Part shown: positions 1 to 6,326 of the stretch, one piece after another
Layout of the letters: each line of letters starts with the position of its first letter
How positions within the stretch are numbered: position 1 is the stretch's first letter
Origin: Dehalococcoidia bacterium
GTDB taxonomy: Bacteria; Chloroflexota; Dehalococcoidia; Dehalococcoidales; JAUVZE01
DNA length: 10,913 nt
Assembly (NCBI GenBank): GCA_030602665.1
Contig: JAUVZE010000020.1
Span: 1-10,913, forward strand
Direction of reading: 5' to 3'
The notes under the pieces: model-generated
What the model was told of the DNA's origin: nothing
The model's input: only the letters and a program-made list of their open reading frames with translations
The model's database searches: none
Program-made: the position numbers and the translations under genes

Positions 1-869
1 AACACCGGCTCGGGGACCAAGACCGGGATGGGTGAATTCTCCACCAGCCAGTGGCGAAGCAAACTATTTGATGCCACCCCACCAGCCAGTAAAATCTGCT
101 TCACCCGGTGCTCCTTGGCGGCGGCCACGGTTTTGGTAACCAAGACATCAATCACTGCCTCCTGAAAGCTGGTAGCGCCATCAGCCCTGGATGAAACCTT
201 ACCCCCTTCCACCAAGCGCAGCAGTGCTGTTTTGACCCCACTAAAACTGAAGTCGCTATTCCCCTTTAGCCAGGCGCGAGGTAGCTTAAGAGAAGCTGTG
301 CCTGAACTGGCTGCCTCTTGAATGGCTGGACCACCAGGGTAGCCTAAGCCTAAAATCCTGGCGGCTTTGTCAAAGGCTTCACCGGCAGCGTCATCACGCG
401 TTCGCCCCAATACCACATAATCCCCGTGCCCTTTCATTAACACTAGGTCTGAGTGTCCTCCAGAAACAATGAGACACACCACGGGGAAATTAACCCGACG
501 GTTAATTAGCCAGTTAGCGTAGATGTGACCTTCAAGGTGGTTAACTCCAGTAATAGGTAGTCCGTGAGCCAAAGCCAAAGCCTTGGCCATATTTACTCCT
601 ACCAGCAGCGAGCCAGCCAGGCCAGGTCCAATGGTAACTGCAATGCCATCCACATCATCCCAGAAAACCTCAGCCTCAGCCATTGCCTGCTTTAGTATGG
701 GGATAATAGCTAGAATATGCTGCCTAGAGGCTACCTCAGGGACAATCCCTCCATAGCGGGCGTGAATCTCCACCTGAGAAGCAATCTGACTGGACAGAAT
801 TCTAGTCCCATCCTCCACCACTGCTGCCGCCGTTTCATCACACGAGGTCTCAATACCCAGAATTTTCAT
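1..869 (-). CDS. tsaD: tRNA N6-adenosine threonylcarbamoyltransferase TsaD, C-terminus cut by window edge
   Basis: TsaD transfers the threonylcarbamoyl group from threonylcarbamoyl-AMP to A37 of ANN-decoding tRNAs (t6A), working in the cytoplasm with TsaB and TsaE. I translated the minus strand from the ATG at 869-867 and obtained 289 residues without a stop. The N-terminus MKILGIETSCDET is the family signature. HLEGH at residues 111-115 gives the two histidine metal ligands at the positions known from the E. coli protein. The run DAAGEAFDKAARILGLGYPGG (160-180) and FSFSGVKTALLR (208-218) are also typical of the family. Family members are about 330-350 residues, so roughly 50 residues lie beyond base 1, including the last metal ligand (the Asp of the C-terminal DNA motif). 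No Shine-Dalgarno sequence precedes the ATG; a minus-strand promoter sits only 8 nt upstream. Confidence 0.97.
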   Translation of the reverse strand, partial: MKILGIETSCDETAAAVVEDGTRILSSQIASQVEIHARYGGIVPEVASRQHILAIIPILKQAMAEAEVFWDDVDGIAVTIGPGLAGSLLVGVNMAKALALAHGLPITGVNHLEGHIYANWLINRRVNFPVVCLIVSGGHSDLVLMKGHGDYVVLGRTRDDAAGEAFDKAARILGLGYPGGPAIQEAASSGTASLKLPRAWLKGNSDFSFSGVKTALLRLVEGGKVSSRADGATSFQEAVIDVLVTKTVAAAKEHRVKQILLAGGVASNSLLRHWLVENSPIPVLVPEPV

Positions 870-877
870 ATATCTGG

Positions 878-886
878 ATTATAGCA
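878..886 (-). promoter_or_regulatory. Extended -10 promoter of tsaD, possibly giving a leaderless mRNA
   Basis: On the minus strand the sequence TGCTATAAT is a perfect extended -10 (TGn plus TATAAT, hexamer at 883-878). Only 8 nt separate it from the tsaD ATG, so transcription should start at about 869-871. I see no convincing -35 at 16-18 nt upstream, as expected for an extended -10 promoter, and no Shine-Dalgarno sequence in the gap. The match is read directly; the leaderless reading is inference. Confidence 0.5.
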
Positions 887-893
887 TAGATTT

Positions 894-1141
894 AAGAGAG
901 GCGAAGCCTCTCTTTGACTCTCCTTATAGTATCTCTCCTTTAAAGGAGAGGAGGAAGGATATAAAAAGAGGGGGCTTCGCTCCTCTTAGACACCCTGGTA
1001 GAAAAGGGGAGTTTAGAGGGGCTTTAGTCCCTCTAAAAATAAATCTTCCCCTTCCCCTTACTAAGGGGAAGGGGATACAGGGGATAGGGTTACTAATTCA
1101 TCAAAAGGAGAAAGGCACTTGAACGGGTTTTGCCCCTTCAA
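894..1141 (+). repeat. Repeat locus 1: cluster of two-hairpin elements
   Basis: There are several inverted repeats in a row. At 894-914 there is a perfect 9-bp stem (AAGAGAGGC/GCCTCTCTT, 3-nt loop), followed at 933-950 by a perfect 18-nt palindrome CTCTCCTTTAAAGGAGAG. An imperfect hairpin lies at 966-987. At 1012-1037 a 9-bp stem (TTTAGAGGG/CCCTCTAAA) is followed by an AT-rich spacer and a 13-bp perfect stem at 1048-1074 (CCCCTTCCCCTTA and its complement), then a GGGGATAGGGTT tail. A degenerate first hairpin is at 1119-1141. The order of hairpin, AT-rich spacer, C-rich hairpin and G-rich tail matches the other loci in this window. Confidence 0.8.
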
Positions 1142-1173
1142 TCTACCCTCAATAACAACCCCAGTCTATTCCT

Positions 1174-1202
1174 TTGACACACCTATTAGCTAATGCTATG
1201 AT
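1174..1202 (+). promoter_or_regulatory. Near-consensus sigma-70 type promoter for the CNNM operon
   Basis: TTGACA at 1174-1179 is a perfect -35 and TATGAT at 1197-1202 matches the -10 in five of six positions. The spacer is exactly 17 nt. Transcription would start near 1209, leaving a leader of about 55 nt before the ATG at 1264. This is the best promoter match in the window. A housekeeping sigma factor reading it is an inference from the consensus. Confidence 0.75.
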
Positions 1203-1263
1203 GAATTAACGAAGAACTAACTGGGGGTCCTGTTTTACTCGGGGAGCGGGGTGATATTTATAT

Positions 1264-2541
1264 ATGTCTGGTATTGAAACACTGTATTTAGTGTTGCTTG
1301 TTATTTGTCTTCTTTTGTCAGCTTTCTTTTCCAGTGCAGAAACCGCCTTCATTTCCTTGCAGAGGTTCAGGCTCGAGCATCTGGTTGAGACTAAGGTTAG
1401 AGGTGCCAAGCGAGTAGCTAGAATGCTTGAGCGGCCGGAGAAGCTTTTATCCACCGTCCTTCTGGGTAATAACTTTGTCAACACCGCGGCGGCGGCTCTA
1501 GCCACCATTTTGGCTGTCTCTGTCTGGGGGGAAGAGTGGGGTGTGCTGTTTGCCACCATCGGGGTGACTATTATCCTCCTGATATTTTCTGAGACTACCC
1601 CCAAAACCATAGCTATCCAGCATGCCGAGAGGTTATCCCTAGTACTTGCACGACCAATACAGATGATATCCTGGCTACTTACACCCTTTGTCGTCGTGCT
1701 AAGCTGGATAGCTGCTGGTGTCACCAAGATGGTTGGTGGCACACCGGTACCTCGGTCTCTGGTCAGCGCAGAGGAAATCCGCACCATGATTTCGGTGGGA
1801 CACAAAGAGGGAATAGTGGAGGAGGCTGAGGCTGAGATGCTGCATAAGGTCTTTGACTTTGGTGACCGACTGGTCAGAGAGGTATTAATACCGCGCACCG
1901 AGGTGGTATGGGTGGAGAAAGGTGCTAAACTAGCTGATTTCCTTAGCACCTATGCTGAATCACCGCTATCCCGCTTCCCGGTGTATGAGGATAATATGGA
2001 TAATGTCGTCGGTATTCTCTCAGTAAAGGACGTGCTTATGGCTCAGGCTAAGGGCAGCATTGATAACGAGAGCCCTATTGATGACCTCATTCGTCCCGCC
2101 TACTTTACCCCGGAGACCAAGCGTATCAGCGAACTCTTCACCGAGATGCGAGATAAAAATTACCGCATGGCAGTAGTTGTTGACGAGTTCGGCGGCACTG
2201 CTGGCATCGTTAGCCTCAGCCGACTGGTTGAGGAAATCGTTGGTCCGGTAGGGGATGAGCTCGCCGAGGCAGAGAAGGAATACGAAGCCATCAATGAGTA
2301 CACCTTCCAAATCGACGGTGGTATGCGTATTGAGGAAGTAAATGAAGAGATGGGTCTGGAATTGCCCGAGGGTGATTATGAAACGGTAGCCGGCTTTGTG
2401 CTCCACCTTTTGGGGCATATACCCAGACAGGGCGAGCAACTAAGGTATAAGGGCTTAAAGCTGGTAATAACCAAGATGCGGGGGCTTAAAATCGAGGAAA
2501 TTCTACTGACTAAGGAAAGCGGTGCAGCGTCTGCGGGTTAG
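1264..2541 (+). CDS. CNNM (DUF21)/CBS-pair/CorC domain membrane protein, probable Mg/Co ion transporter or efflux protein
   Basis: The 425-residue protein has the classic order of the CorC/HlyC ('hemolysin-like') family, whose members are linked to Mg2+ or Co2+ export at the cytoplasmic membrane. The N-terminal CNNM/DUF21 part (about 5-155) has hydrophobic stretches near 5-25, 65-86, 93-110 and 130-155, and the motif SSAETAFIS (23-31). An acidic helix (EEIRTMI, GIVEEAEAEML, about 170-193) leads to two CBS domains (about 203-262 and 270-330), with RFPVYEDNMDNVVGIL and VVVDEFGGTAGIVS as hallmarks. A CorC_HlyC domain follows (about 343-417). The in-frame TGA at 1252 makes the ATG at 1264 the first possible start; GGGGTGAT at 1248-1255 can act as ribosome binding site. 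The last 20 nt overlap the next gene, so the two are probably co-transcribed. The ion transported cannot be told from sequence. Confidence 0.93.
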   Translation: MSGIETLYLVLLVICLLLSAFFSSAETAFISLQRFRLEHLVETKVRGAKRVARMLERPEKLLSTVLLGNNFVNTAAAALATILAVSVWGEEWGVLFATIGVTIILLIFSETTPKTIAIQHAERLSLVLARPIQMISWLLTPFVVVLSWIAAGVTKMVGGTPVPRSLVSAEEIRTMISVGHKEGIVEEAEAEMLHKVFDFGDRLVREVLIPRTEVVWVEKGAKLADFLSTYAESPLSRFPVYEDNMDNVVGILSVKDVLMAQAKGSIDNESPIDDLIRPAYFTPETKRISELFTEMRDKNYRMAVVVDEFGGTAGIVSLSRLVEEIVGPVGDELAEAEKEYEAINEYTFQIDGGMRIEEVNEEMGLELPEGDYETVAGFVLHLLGHIPRQGEQLRYKGLKLVITKMRGLKIEEILLTKESGAASAG

Positions 2542-3169
2542 ATTTTGCCGAGGAGAGGAGGTAAAATTCATCTCCCACCTGGATATTATGCGCCTGTGGC
2601 AGAGGGCGCTTCATCGGGCGGGGATAGCTCTTGCCTACTCAGAAGGATTTAGTCCCCACCCCCGAATATCATTAGCGGCGCCGCTCCCCATAGGGGTAAC
2701 TAGTGAAGCCGAGCTAATGGACATCTTTGGCACCAAGTGGGTCTCCCCCCACTTCTTCATTAAGGCAGTAAGTCAACAGCTACCACTTGGCATTGAAATA
2801 CTGCAGGTATATCAAATAGCCCTGGGTCTGCCATCTCTACAGTCACAGGTTCGCTATGCCGAATATAGGGTTGAAGTAGAGACGGAAAAGAGCCAAAAGG
2901 ATGTCGAGGCAGCCCTTACCTCTCTGCTCTCACTAGAGCACCTGCCCTGGCAACACCAGAGGGATACTGGCACCAGGCATTATGACCTGCGGGCTTTGAT
3001 TGATGACCTGTGGCTTACTAGCTGGCATCACCCATATGGCACTATAGGTATGAGACTACGCTGCGATAGTAGCGGTTCAGGAAGGCCGGAGCAGGTTACC
3101 ATTGCCCTGGGCTTTACCCATCACCCCCAGTCCATACACCGCACCAAGCTTATCTTGGGGACAGGTTGA
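2522..3169 (+). CDS. TIGR03936 / DUF2344 radical SAM-linked protein
   Basis: The 215-residue protein begins with a GTG inside the 3' end of the CNNM gene, 20 nt before that gene's stop, with an AAGGAAA ribosome binding site just upstream. The family signature is clear: KFISHLDIMRLWQRALHRAG (15-34) followed by AYSEGFSPHPRISLAAPLPIGVTS (38-61). Family members are usually encoded next to, or fused with, a radical SAM protein (TIGR03960), and their biochemical role is unknown to me. Here there is no radical SAM gene on either side: upstream is a transporter-like gene and downstream a phosphatase. The length suits the stand-alone form. The overlap with CNNM suggests translational coupling, but a functional link is not evident. 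Confidence 0.88.
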   Translation: MQRLRVRFCRGEEVKFISHLDIMRLWQRALHRAGIALAYSEGFSPHPRISLAAPLPIGVTSEAELMDIFGTKWVSPHFFIKAVSQQLPLGIEILQVYQIALGLPSLQSQVRYAEYRVEVETEKSQKDVEAALTSLLSLEHLPWQHQRDTGTRHYDLRALIDDLWLTSWHHPYGTIGMRLRCDSSGSGRPEQVTIALGFTHHPQSIHRTKLILGTG

Positions 3170-3262
3170 CCCAGTCGTTTACTAATACTAATGACTAAGC
3201 TGGCGAATAGAATCTAGAGCATAGCCCACAGATGGTATGAATAAATGCTGAAGGGAGAATAG

Positions 3263-3883
3263 TTGACCAAGGTTATCTTAGTTAGACATGGCGAGACCGA
3301 GTGGAATCGGTTGAGGCGTATTCAAGGTGGTAATAGCGATACCCAGCTAAACCACAGGGGGCGGCAACAGGCAGAAAGCCTAGCCCTGAGGCTGAAGCAG
3401 GAAGAGATTCAGGCTGTCTATTCCAGCCCACTACAGCGTGCTTGGGACACCGCCCGAGTCATTGCTGGCTACCACCAGCTACCGGTAGAGATTGAACTAT
3501 CCCTAAGGGAAATTGAGGTTGGTGAATTGGAGGGAGTGTCTATCGCTGAGGTGGGTAAGCACCTTAGTCAGCTTTTAATCAGGCATAGTCAAGGTGGGGA
3601 ATTGCCCAAACTACCTGGTGGAGAATCACTAACTGGCGTACAGCAAAGGGTGTGGAGCACTATCCAGCGTCTGGTTAATAGGCATGGTGATGGGGCATTG
3701 GTAGTAGTCAGCCACTACTTCTCTATTCTGACCACCGTCTGCTCGGTGCTTAACCTACCCCTACCTCAAATAGACAGGCTCAGGTTAAACCCGGGCAGTA
3801 TCAGCATTCTCACCTTTGACGAACAAGCCACCCGCTTAACACTGTTTAATGATACCTGCCATCTAGCTAGCACTGAGCAATAG
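3263..3883 (+). CDS. Histidine phosphatase family protein (phosphoglycerate mutase-like / CobC-like)
   Basis: The 206-residue protein carries the full catalytic set of the branch 1 histidine phosphatases. LVRHGETEWN (6-15) contains the phosphate-accepting His9 and Arg8. SSPLQRAWDTA (54-64) gives Arg59, LREIEVGELEG (81-91) gives the acid Glu83, and VVSHYFSI (148-155) gives the second His151. The C-terminal NDTCHL (196-201) recalls alpha-ribazole phosphatases (CobC) and related cofactor-independent mutase-like enzymes, but no cobalamin gene is nearby, so the substrate stays open. The TTG start at 3263 is supported by GGGAG at 3253-3257 with 5 nt spacing, and the first residues TKVILVRHG fit the family start. 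It is 93 nt from the gene upstream. A hairpin 8 nt after the stop may end its transcript. Confidence 0.9.
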   Translation: MTKVILVRHGETEWNRLRRIQGGNSDTQLNHRGRQQAESLALRLKQEEIQAVYSSPLQRAWDTARVIAGYHQLPVEIELSLREIEVGELEGVSIAEVGKHLSQLLIRHSQGGELPKLPGGESLTGVQQRVWSTIQRLVNRHGDGALVVVSHYFSILTTVCSVLNLPLPQIDRLRLNPGSISILTFDEQATRLTLFNDTCHLASTEQ

Positions 3884-3891
3884 ACTACCTT

Positions 3892-3920
3892 AAGAGAGTG
3901 TTTATCAACCTCACTCTCTT
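3892..3920 (+). terminator. Hairpin just after the phosphatase gene, possible weak terminator
   Basis: AAGAGAGTG (3892-3900) pairs perfectly with CACTCTCTT (3912-3920) around an 11-nt loop, beginning 8 nt after the phosphatase stop codon. Only a broken T-rich run follows (TTAGAGTTTTG), so termination would be inefficient. The loop and right arm contain the inverted tail motif of the repeat family, so the hairpin may simply be part of repeat locus 2. Confidence 0.35.
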
Positions 3921-4042
3921 TAGAGTTTTGCTCAGTAACCCTATCCCTCTTTGTCCCCCTTCCCCTTATCAAGGGGAAGGGGGAGAGGTTATATAAGAGA
4001 GGCAAGCCTCTCTTTGACTCTCCTCTAGTATCTCTCTCCTTC
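3892..4042. repeat. Repeat locus 2: two-hairpin elements in opposed orientation
   Basis: Read on the minus strand, this is a full unit: a first hairpin at 4014-3995 (9-bp stem AAGAGAGGC/GCCTCTCTT), an AT-rich spacer, a 13-bp perfect stem at 3983-3955 (CCCCCTTCCCCTT and complement), a GGGATAGGGTTACT tail, and the motif TGAGGTTGATAAACA at 3913-3899. Read on the plus strand, 3995-4042 is nearly the same as 894-941 in locus 1, sharing the hairpin, the TGACTCTCCT that follows and TAGTATCTCTC. The locus fills the spacer between the phosphatase and tilS. Confidence 0.8.
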
Positions 4043-4077
4043 AAACTTTCCCTAATAAACGACTTCCCATAATCAGC

Positions 4078-4107
4078 TTGCCTTTTCCTACCTCAGCTAC
4101 CTATAAT
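4078..4107 (+). promoter_or_regulatory. Likely promoter of tilS
   Basis: TATAAT at 4102-4107 is a perfect -10. TTGCCT at 4078-4083 matches the -35 in four of six positions, with an 18-nt spacer. Transcription would start near 4114, about 15 nt before the tilS ATG. It lies just downstream of repeat locus 2, which would let tilS be expressed independently of the phosphatase. Confidence 0.5.
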
Positions 4108-4128
4108 TAAAACACCATAGAGAGAGAA

Positions 4129-5688
4129 ATGGCAATGGTAAGGGGAAGGCAAGCGTTACCTGAGCGGGTGCTACACTTCATCCAGGAGTATCACCTGGTA
4201 TCAAGTCGGCACCGACTGCTGGTGGCAGTATCCGGTGGCCCGGATTCAGTCTGCCTGCTACATATCCTGGTTAAGCTCCAGGACGAGCTGGGCATAAAGC
4301 TCCATGTAGCCCACCTTGACCATCAGTTGCGGGGTGCTGAGTCTGCGGCTGATGCCCAGTATGTTTCCGACCTGGCCCACCGCCTGGGTATCCCGGCCAC
4401 TATAGAACAGCGTGATGTAAAGACCTATCAAACCCGGCAGCGCATCTCATTAGAAGAGGCAGCACGTGAGGTAAGATACGCCTTTCTAGCTCAGGTAGCC
4501 AGGTCTATCGGAGCCAGCCGGGTGGCGGTAGGACATACCGCTGACGACCATATAGAGACGATTTTGATGCACCTAATCCGGGGAACCGGAACCAGAGGGC
4601 TTCGTGGTCTAGAAGCAAGCACCCGGTGGCAATCAGTGCTAATAATAAGACCCCTACTTGAGGTAAGCCGACAGGAGACCGCTAACTATTGCCACCGCCA
4701 CAAACTTATGCCCCGGCTTGATGCCTCTAACCTATCGCTATCTCCATTAAGAAATAGAATCCGTCAACAGCTTCTACCTCTGCTCCGTAGCTATAACCCT
4801 CAGGTGGCTGAAGCCCTGCTGCGGACTGCTCGCATAGCTGGTGATGACCTTGCTTACCTTGATGAGGAGGTTGCCCAATTGTGGGATACAGTTGCCCAGA
4901 AACAAGAGAGCGTCATTATCTTAGATAAGGACAGGTTTCTTGAGTTACCTCCTGCTCTAAAGCGACACCTGCTTCGGGCAGCCATAGAAATGTTGTTAGG
5001 TAATCTCAAGGATATTGAGATGCGCCACATTGAAGAGATAATGACCGCCTTAAGTAAGCCAGCCGGGAAAAGAATCAGTCTGCCCGGGGGTTTAATGTTT
5101 TCCATAGAATATGATAGATACCTACTAGCACCAGACCCGGCGGCTCTATCCCCATTCCCCATTCTGGAAGCTGAGTTTCCACTGAAGATACCAGGTGAGA
5201 CCTGGCTGTCTGGCTGGCGTATTGAGGCAACAATCATAGACCCCTCCGTAGTAAAAGGGAAGCCTGGAAGGGCGTTCGCCCCTTTGGAAACTATAACTCC
5301 CCTTCCCCTTGACAAGGGAAGCGTGAAGGGGCGGAGCCCCTTCACCAACTATTCTTCCCCCTCTCCTTCAAAGGAGAGGGGGACCGAGGGGGTGAGGTTG
5401 ATAGACAATCTCTTTACCGCCTACTTTGACCTTGATAAGTCAGGCGATAAGCTAGTAGTCCGAAGTCGCCAGCCCGGCGACCGGTTCCAGCCGCTGGGTA
5501 TGAGCCAGCCCAAGAAACTAGGGGAGTTTATGATTGATGCCAAAATCCCTCATGCCTGGCGCCAGCGAATTCCCCTTGTCTGCTCACCGCAGCACATCCT
5601 GTGGGTAGTCGGCTGGCGCATAGATGATAGGGTAAAGGTTATCGATAGTACCAGACAAATTCTGTGTCTGAAATTTAAGCGGGGCTAG
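4129..5688 (+). CDS. tilS: tRNA(Ile)-lysidine synthetase TilS, with an in-frame repeat-derived insert
   Basis: TilS uses ATP and lysine to turn C34 of the CAU-anticodon tRNA-Ile into lysidine, so that it reads AUA; it is normally essential. The PP-loop SGGPDS is at residues 35-40, AHLDHQLRG at 61-69, and VGHTADDHIETILMHLIRGTG at 134-154 are typical of the N-terminal ATPase domain. DASNLSLSPLRNRIR (198-212) is close to the usual D-x-SN motif region. The C-terminal domain is clear from VVRSRQPGDRFQPLGM (443-458), KKLGEFMIDAKIP and WVVGWRIDDR (492-501). At 519 residues it is longer than most members; the excess lies at about 380-426, a Pro/Ser/Lys/Gly-rich stretch encoded by repeat DNA, between the middle region and the C-terminal domain. 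The start may be ATG 4129 or ATG 4135; the ribosome binding site (GAGAG) is weak for both. Confidence 0.95.
   Translation: MAMVRGRQALPERVLHFIQEYHLVSSRHRLLVAVSGGPDSVCLLHILVKLQDELGIKLHVAHLDHQLRGAESAADAQYVSDLAHRLGIPATIEQRDVKTYQTRQRISLEEAAREVRYAFLAQVARSIGASRVAVGHTADDHIETILMHLIRGTGTRGLRGLEASTRWQSVLIIRPLLEVSRQETANYCHRHKLMPRLDASNLSLSPLRNRIRQQLLPLLRSYNPQVAEALLRTARIAGDDLAYLDEEVAQLWDTVAQKQESVIILDKDRFLELPPALKRHLLRAAIEMLLGNLKDIEMRHIEEIMTALSKPAGKRISLPGGLMFSIEYDRYLLAPDPAALSPFPILEAEFPLKIPGETWLSGWRIEATIIDPSVVKGKPGRAFAPLETITPLPLDKGSVKGRSPFTNYSSPSPSKERGTEGVRLIDNLFTAYFDLDKSGDKLVVRSRQPGDRFQPLGMSQPKKLGEFMIDAKIPHAWRQRIPLVCSPQHILWVVGWRIDDRVKVIDSTRQILCLKFKRG
5266..5405 (+). repeat. Repeat locus 3: two repeat units inside the tilS reading frame
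   Basis: Unit one has a degenerate first hairpin at 5268-5284 (AAGGGCG...CGCCCCTT), then ACTATAACT, then a bulged stem at 5302-5321. Unit two has a perfect 10-bp stem at 5323-5345 (GTGAAGGGGC/GCCCCTTCAC, loop GGA), the spacer ACTATTCTT, a perfect 12-bp stem at 5357-5382 (CCCCCTCTCCTT and complement) and the tail GAGGGGGTGAGGTTGATAGACA. Unit two aligns with locus 4 over some 70 bases, with differences mostly in loops and spacer. No stop codon occurs in the tilS frame. The encoded stretch is about residues 380-426 of TilS. Confidence 0.85.
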
Positions 5689-5716
5689 ACCACTGAGCCG
5701 GTTCAAGAAGAGGGGC

Positions 5717-5744
5717 TGTAACATTTTGGTTATTTATTCGTTTA
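5717..5744 (+). promoter_or_regulatory. Candidate ECF-type promoter before the sigma factor gene
   Basis: TGTAAC at 5717-5722 and CGTT at 5739-5742 are separated by 16 nt. This resembles promoters read by ECF sigma factors (a -35 with an AAC core and a -10 starting CG), for example the Bacillus SigX type. No good sigma-70 type promoter was found in the 71-nt gap after tilS. Transcription would start near 5750. Autoregulation by the adjacent sigma factor is inference from this match alone. Confidence 0.4.
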
Positions 5745-5759
5745 TGGAGATGGAGGGCA

Positions 5760-6326
5760 GTGCACGAAGATAAGCATGCCGAAACAGAAGCTGATGAAGT
5801 CCTACTAGTTCAGAGGGCTATCAGTCGCGATGCCGATGCCTTCGGGAAACTATATGACATGTATGCTGACCGGGTCTACAGGCACGTTTATTACCGTGTA
5901 GGCAACGTTGCCGATGCTGAGGACTTGACCCAGCAGGTCTTTCTGAAAGCCTGGCAAGCCATTGGCAGATACAAGAAAACGGCCAGTCCTTTTCTCGCCT
6001 GGCTTATGACTATCAGCCACAATTTAGTGGTAGATTTTTATCGAACCAGGAAAGACAAGGCTTATCTTGATGTCGAGTTGGTGGCTGATGATTCAGCCGC
6101 GGCCCCAGAGGGAGCAGCCGAAGCCCACTTTGAGCAGCAGCAGCTACGGAGGGCTATCTTGCAGCTACCCAGTGATCAGCAACAGGTAATCCTGCTGCGC
6201 TTCGTCGAAGGTTTTCGGAATCCAGAGGTCGCCTCCCTCTTGGGGAAGAGTGAGGGAGCCATCAGGGTCATCTTGCATCGGGCACTGGTGAAACTGCGAC
6301 ACATCCTGGAAAAGGAGAAGGGTTAA
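5760..6326 (+). CDS. ECF-family RNA polymerase sigma factor
   Basis: The 188-residue protein has the two domains of group 4 (ECF) sigma factors and no region 3. Region 2 (about 28-98) includes LYDMYADRVYRHVYYRVGN and the motif DAEDLTQQVFLKAWQAI (52-68), which binds core polymerase and the -10 element. A variable acidic/Ala-rich linker (about 108-124) follows. Region 4 (about 128-180), with LPSDQQQVILLRFVEGF and EVASLLGKSEGAIRVILHRAL, is the helix-turn-helix that reads the -35. The start is the GTG at 5760, preceded closely by GGAGGG (5752-5757); the ATG codons at 5744 and 5750 are out of frame. Its TAA overlaps the ATG of the next gene by one base, so the two are translationally coupled and very likely function together as sigma factor and regulator. 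The target genes are unknown. Confidence 0.93.
   Translation: MHEDKHAETEADEVLLVQRAISRDADAFGKLYDMYADRVYRHVYYRVGNVADAEDLTQQVFLKAWQAIGRYKKTASPFLAWLMTISHNLVVDFYRTRKDKAYLDVELVADDSAAAPEGAAEAHFEQQQLRRAILQLPSDQQQVILLRFVEGFRNPEVASLLGKSEGAIRVILHRALVKLRHILEKEKG

Larger units (their letters stand above)
870..1263. other. Gene-free divergent spacer between tsaD and the CNNM gene
   Basis: This stretch of about 390 bases separates two divergent genes. It holds no credible coding sequence. It contains the extended -10 promoter of tsaD at the left, a cluster of hairpin repeats (about 894-1141) in the middle, and a near-consensus plus-strand promoter (1174-1202) with a leader of roughly 55 nt at the right. 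Confidence 0.75.

Noticed and set aside
894..1141. CRISPR array or tandem repeat array
   Set aside because: The units are hairpins of differing sequence without regular spacers or equal repeat length.
1206..1949. Long open frame on the minus strand opposite the CNNM gene
   Set aside because: It is antisense to a well-conserved gene and its translation is Ser/Thr-rich low-complexity sequence with no recognisable motif.
3166..3194. TTGACC at 3166 as the -35 of a promoter for the phosphatase gene
   Set aside because: No acceptable -10 at 16-18 nt; the best extended -10 candidate (TGGTATGAA near 3233) lacks a -35, so I left the promoter uncalled.
4854..5348. Open frame on the minus strand opposite tilS
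   Set aside because: It is fully antisense to tilS, has no family features, and its start lies in the repeat insert.
5266..5405. Intein or intron in tilS
   Set aside because: The insert is only about 47 residues, with no splicing motifs, and its DNA matches intergenic repeats in the same window.
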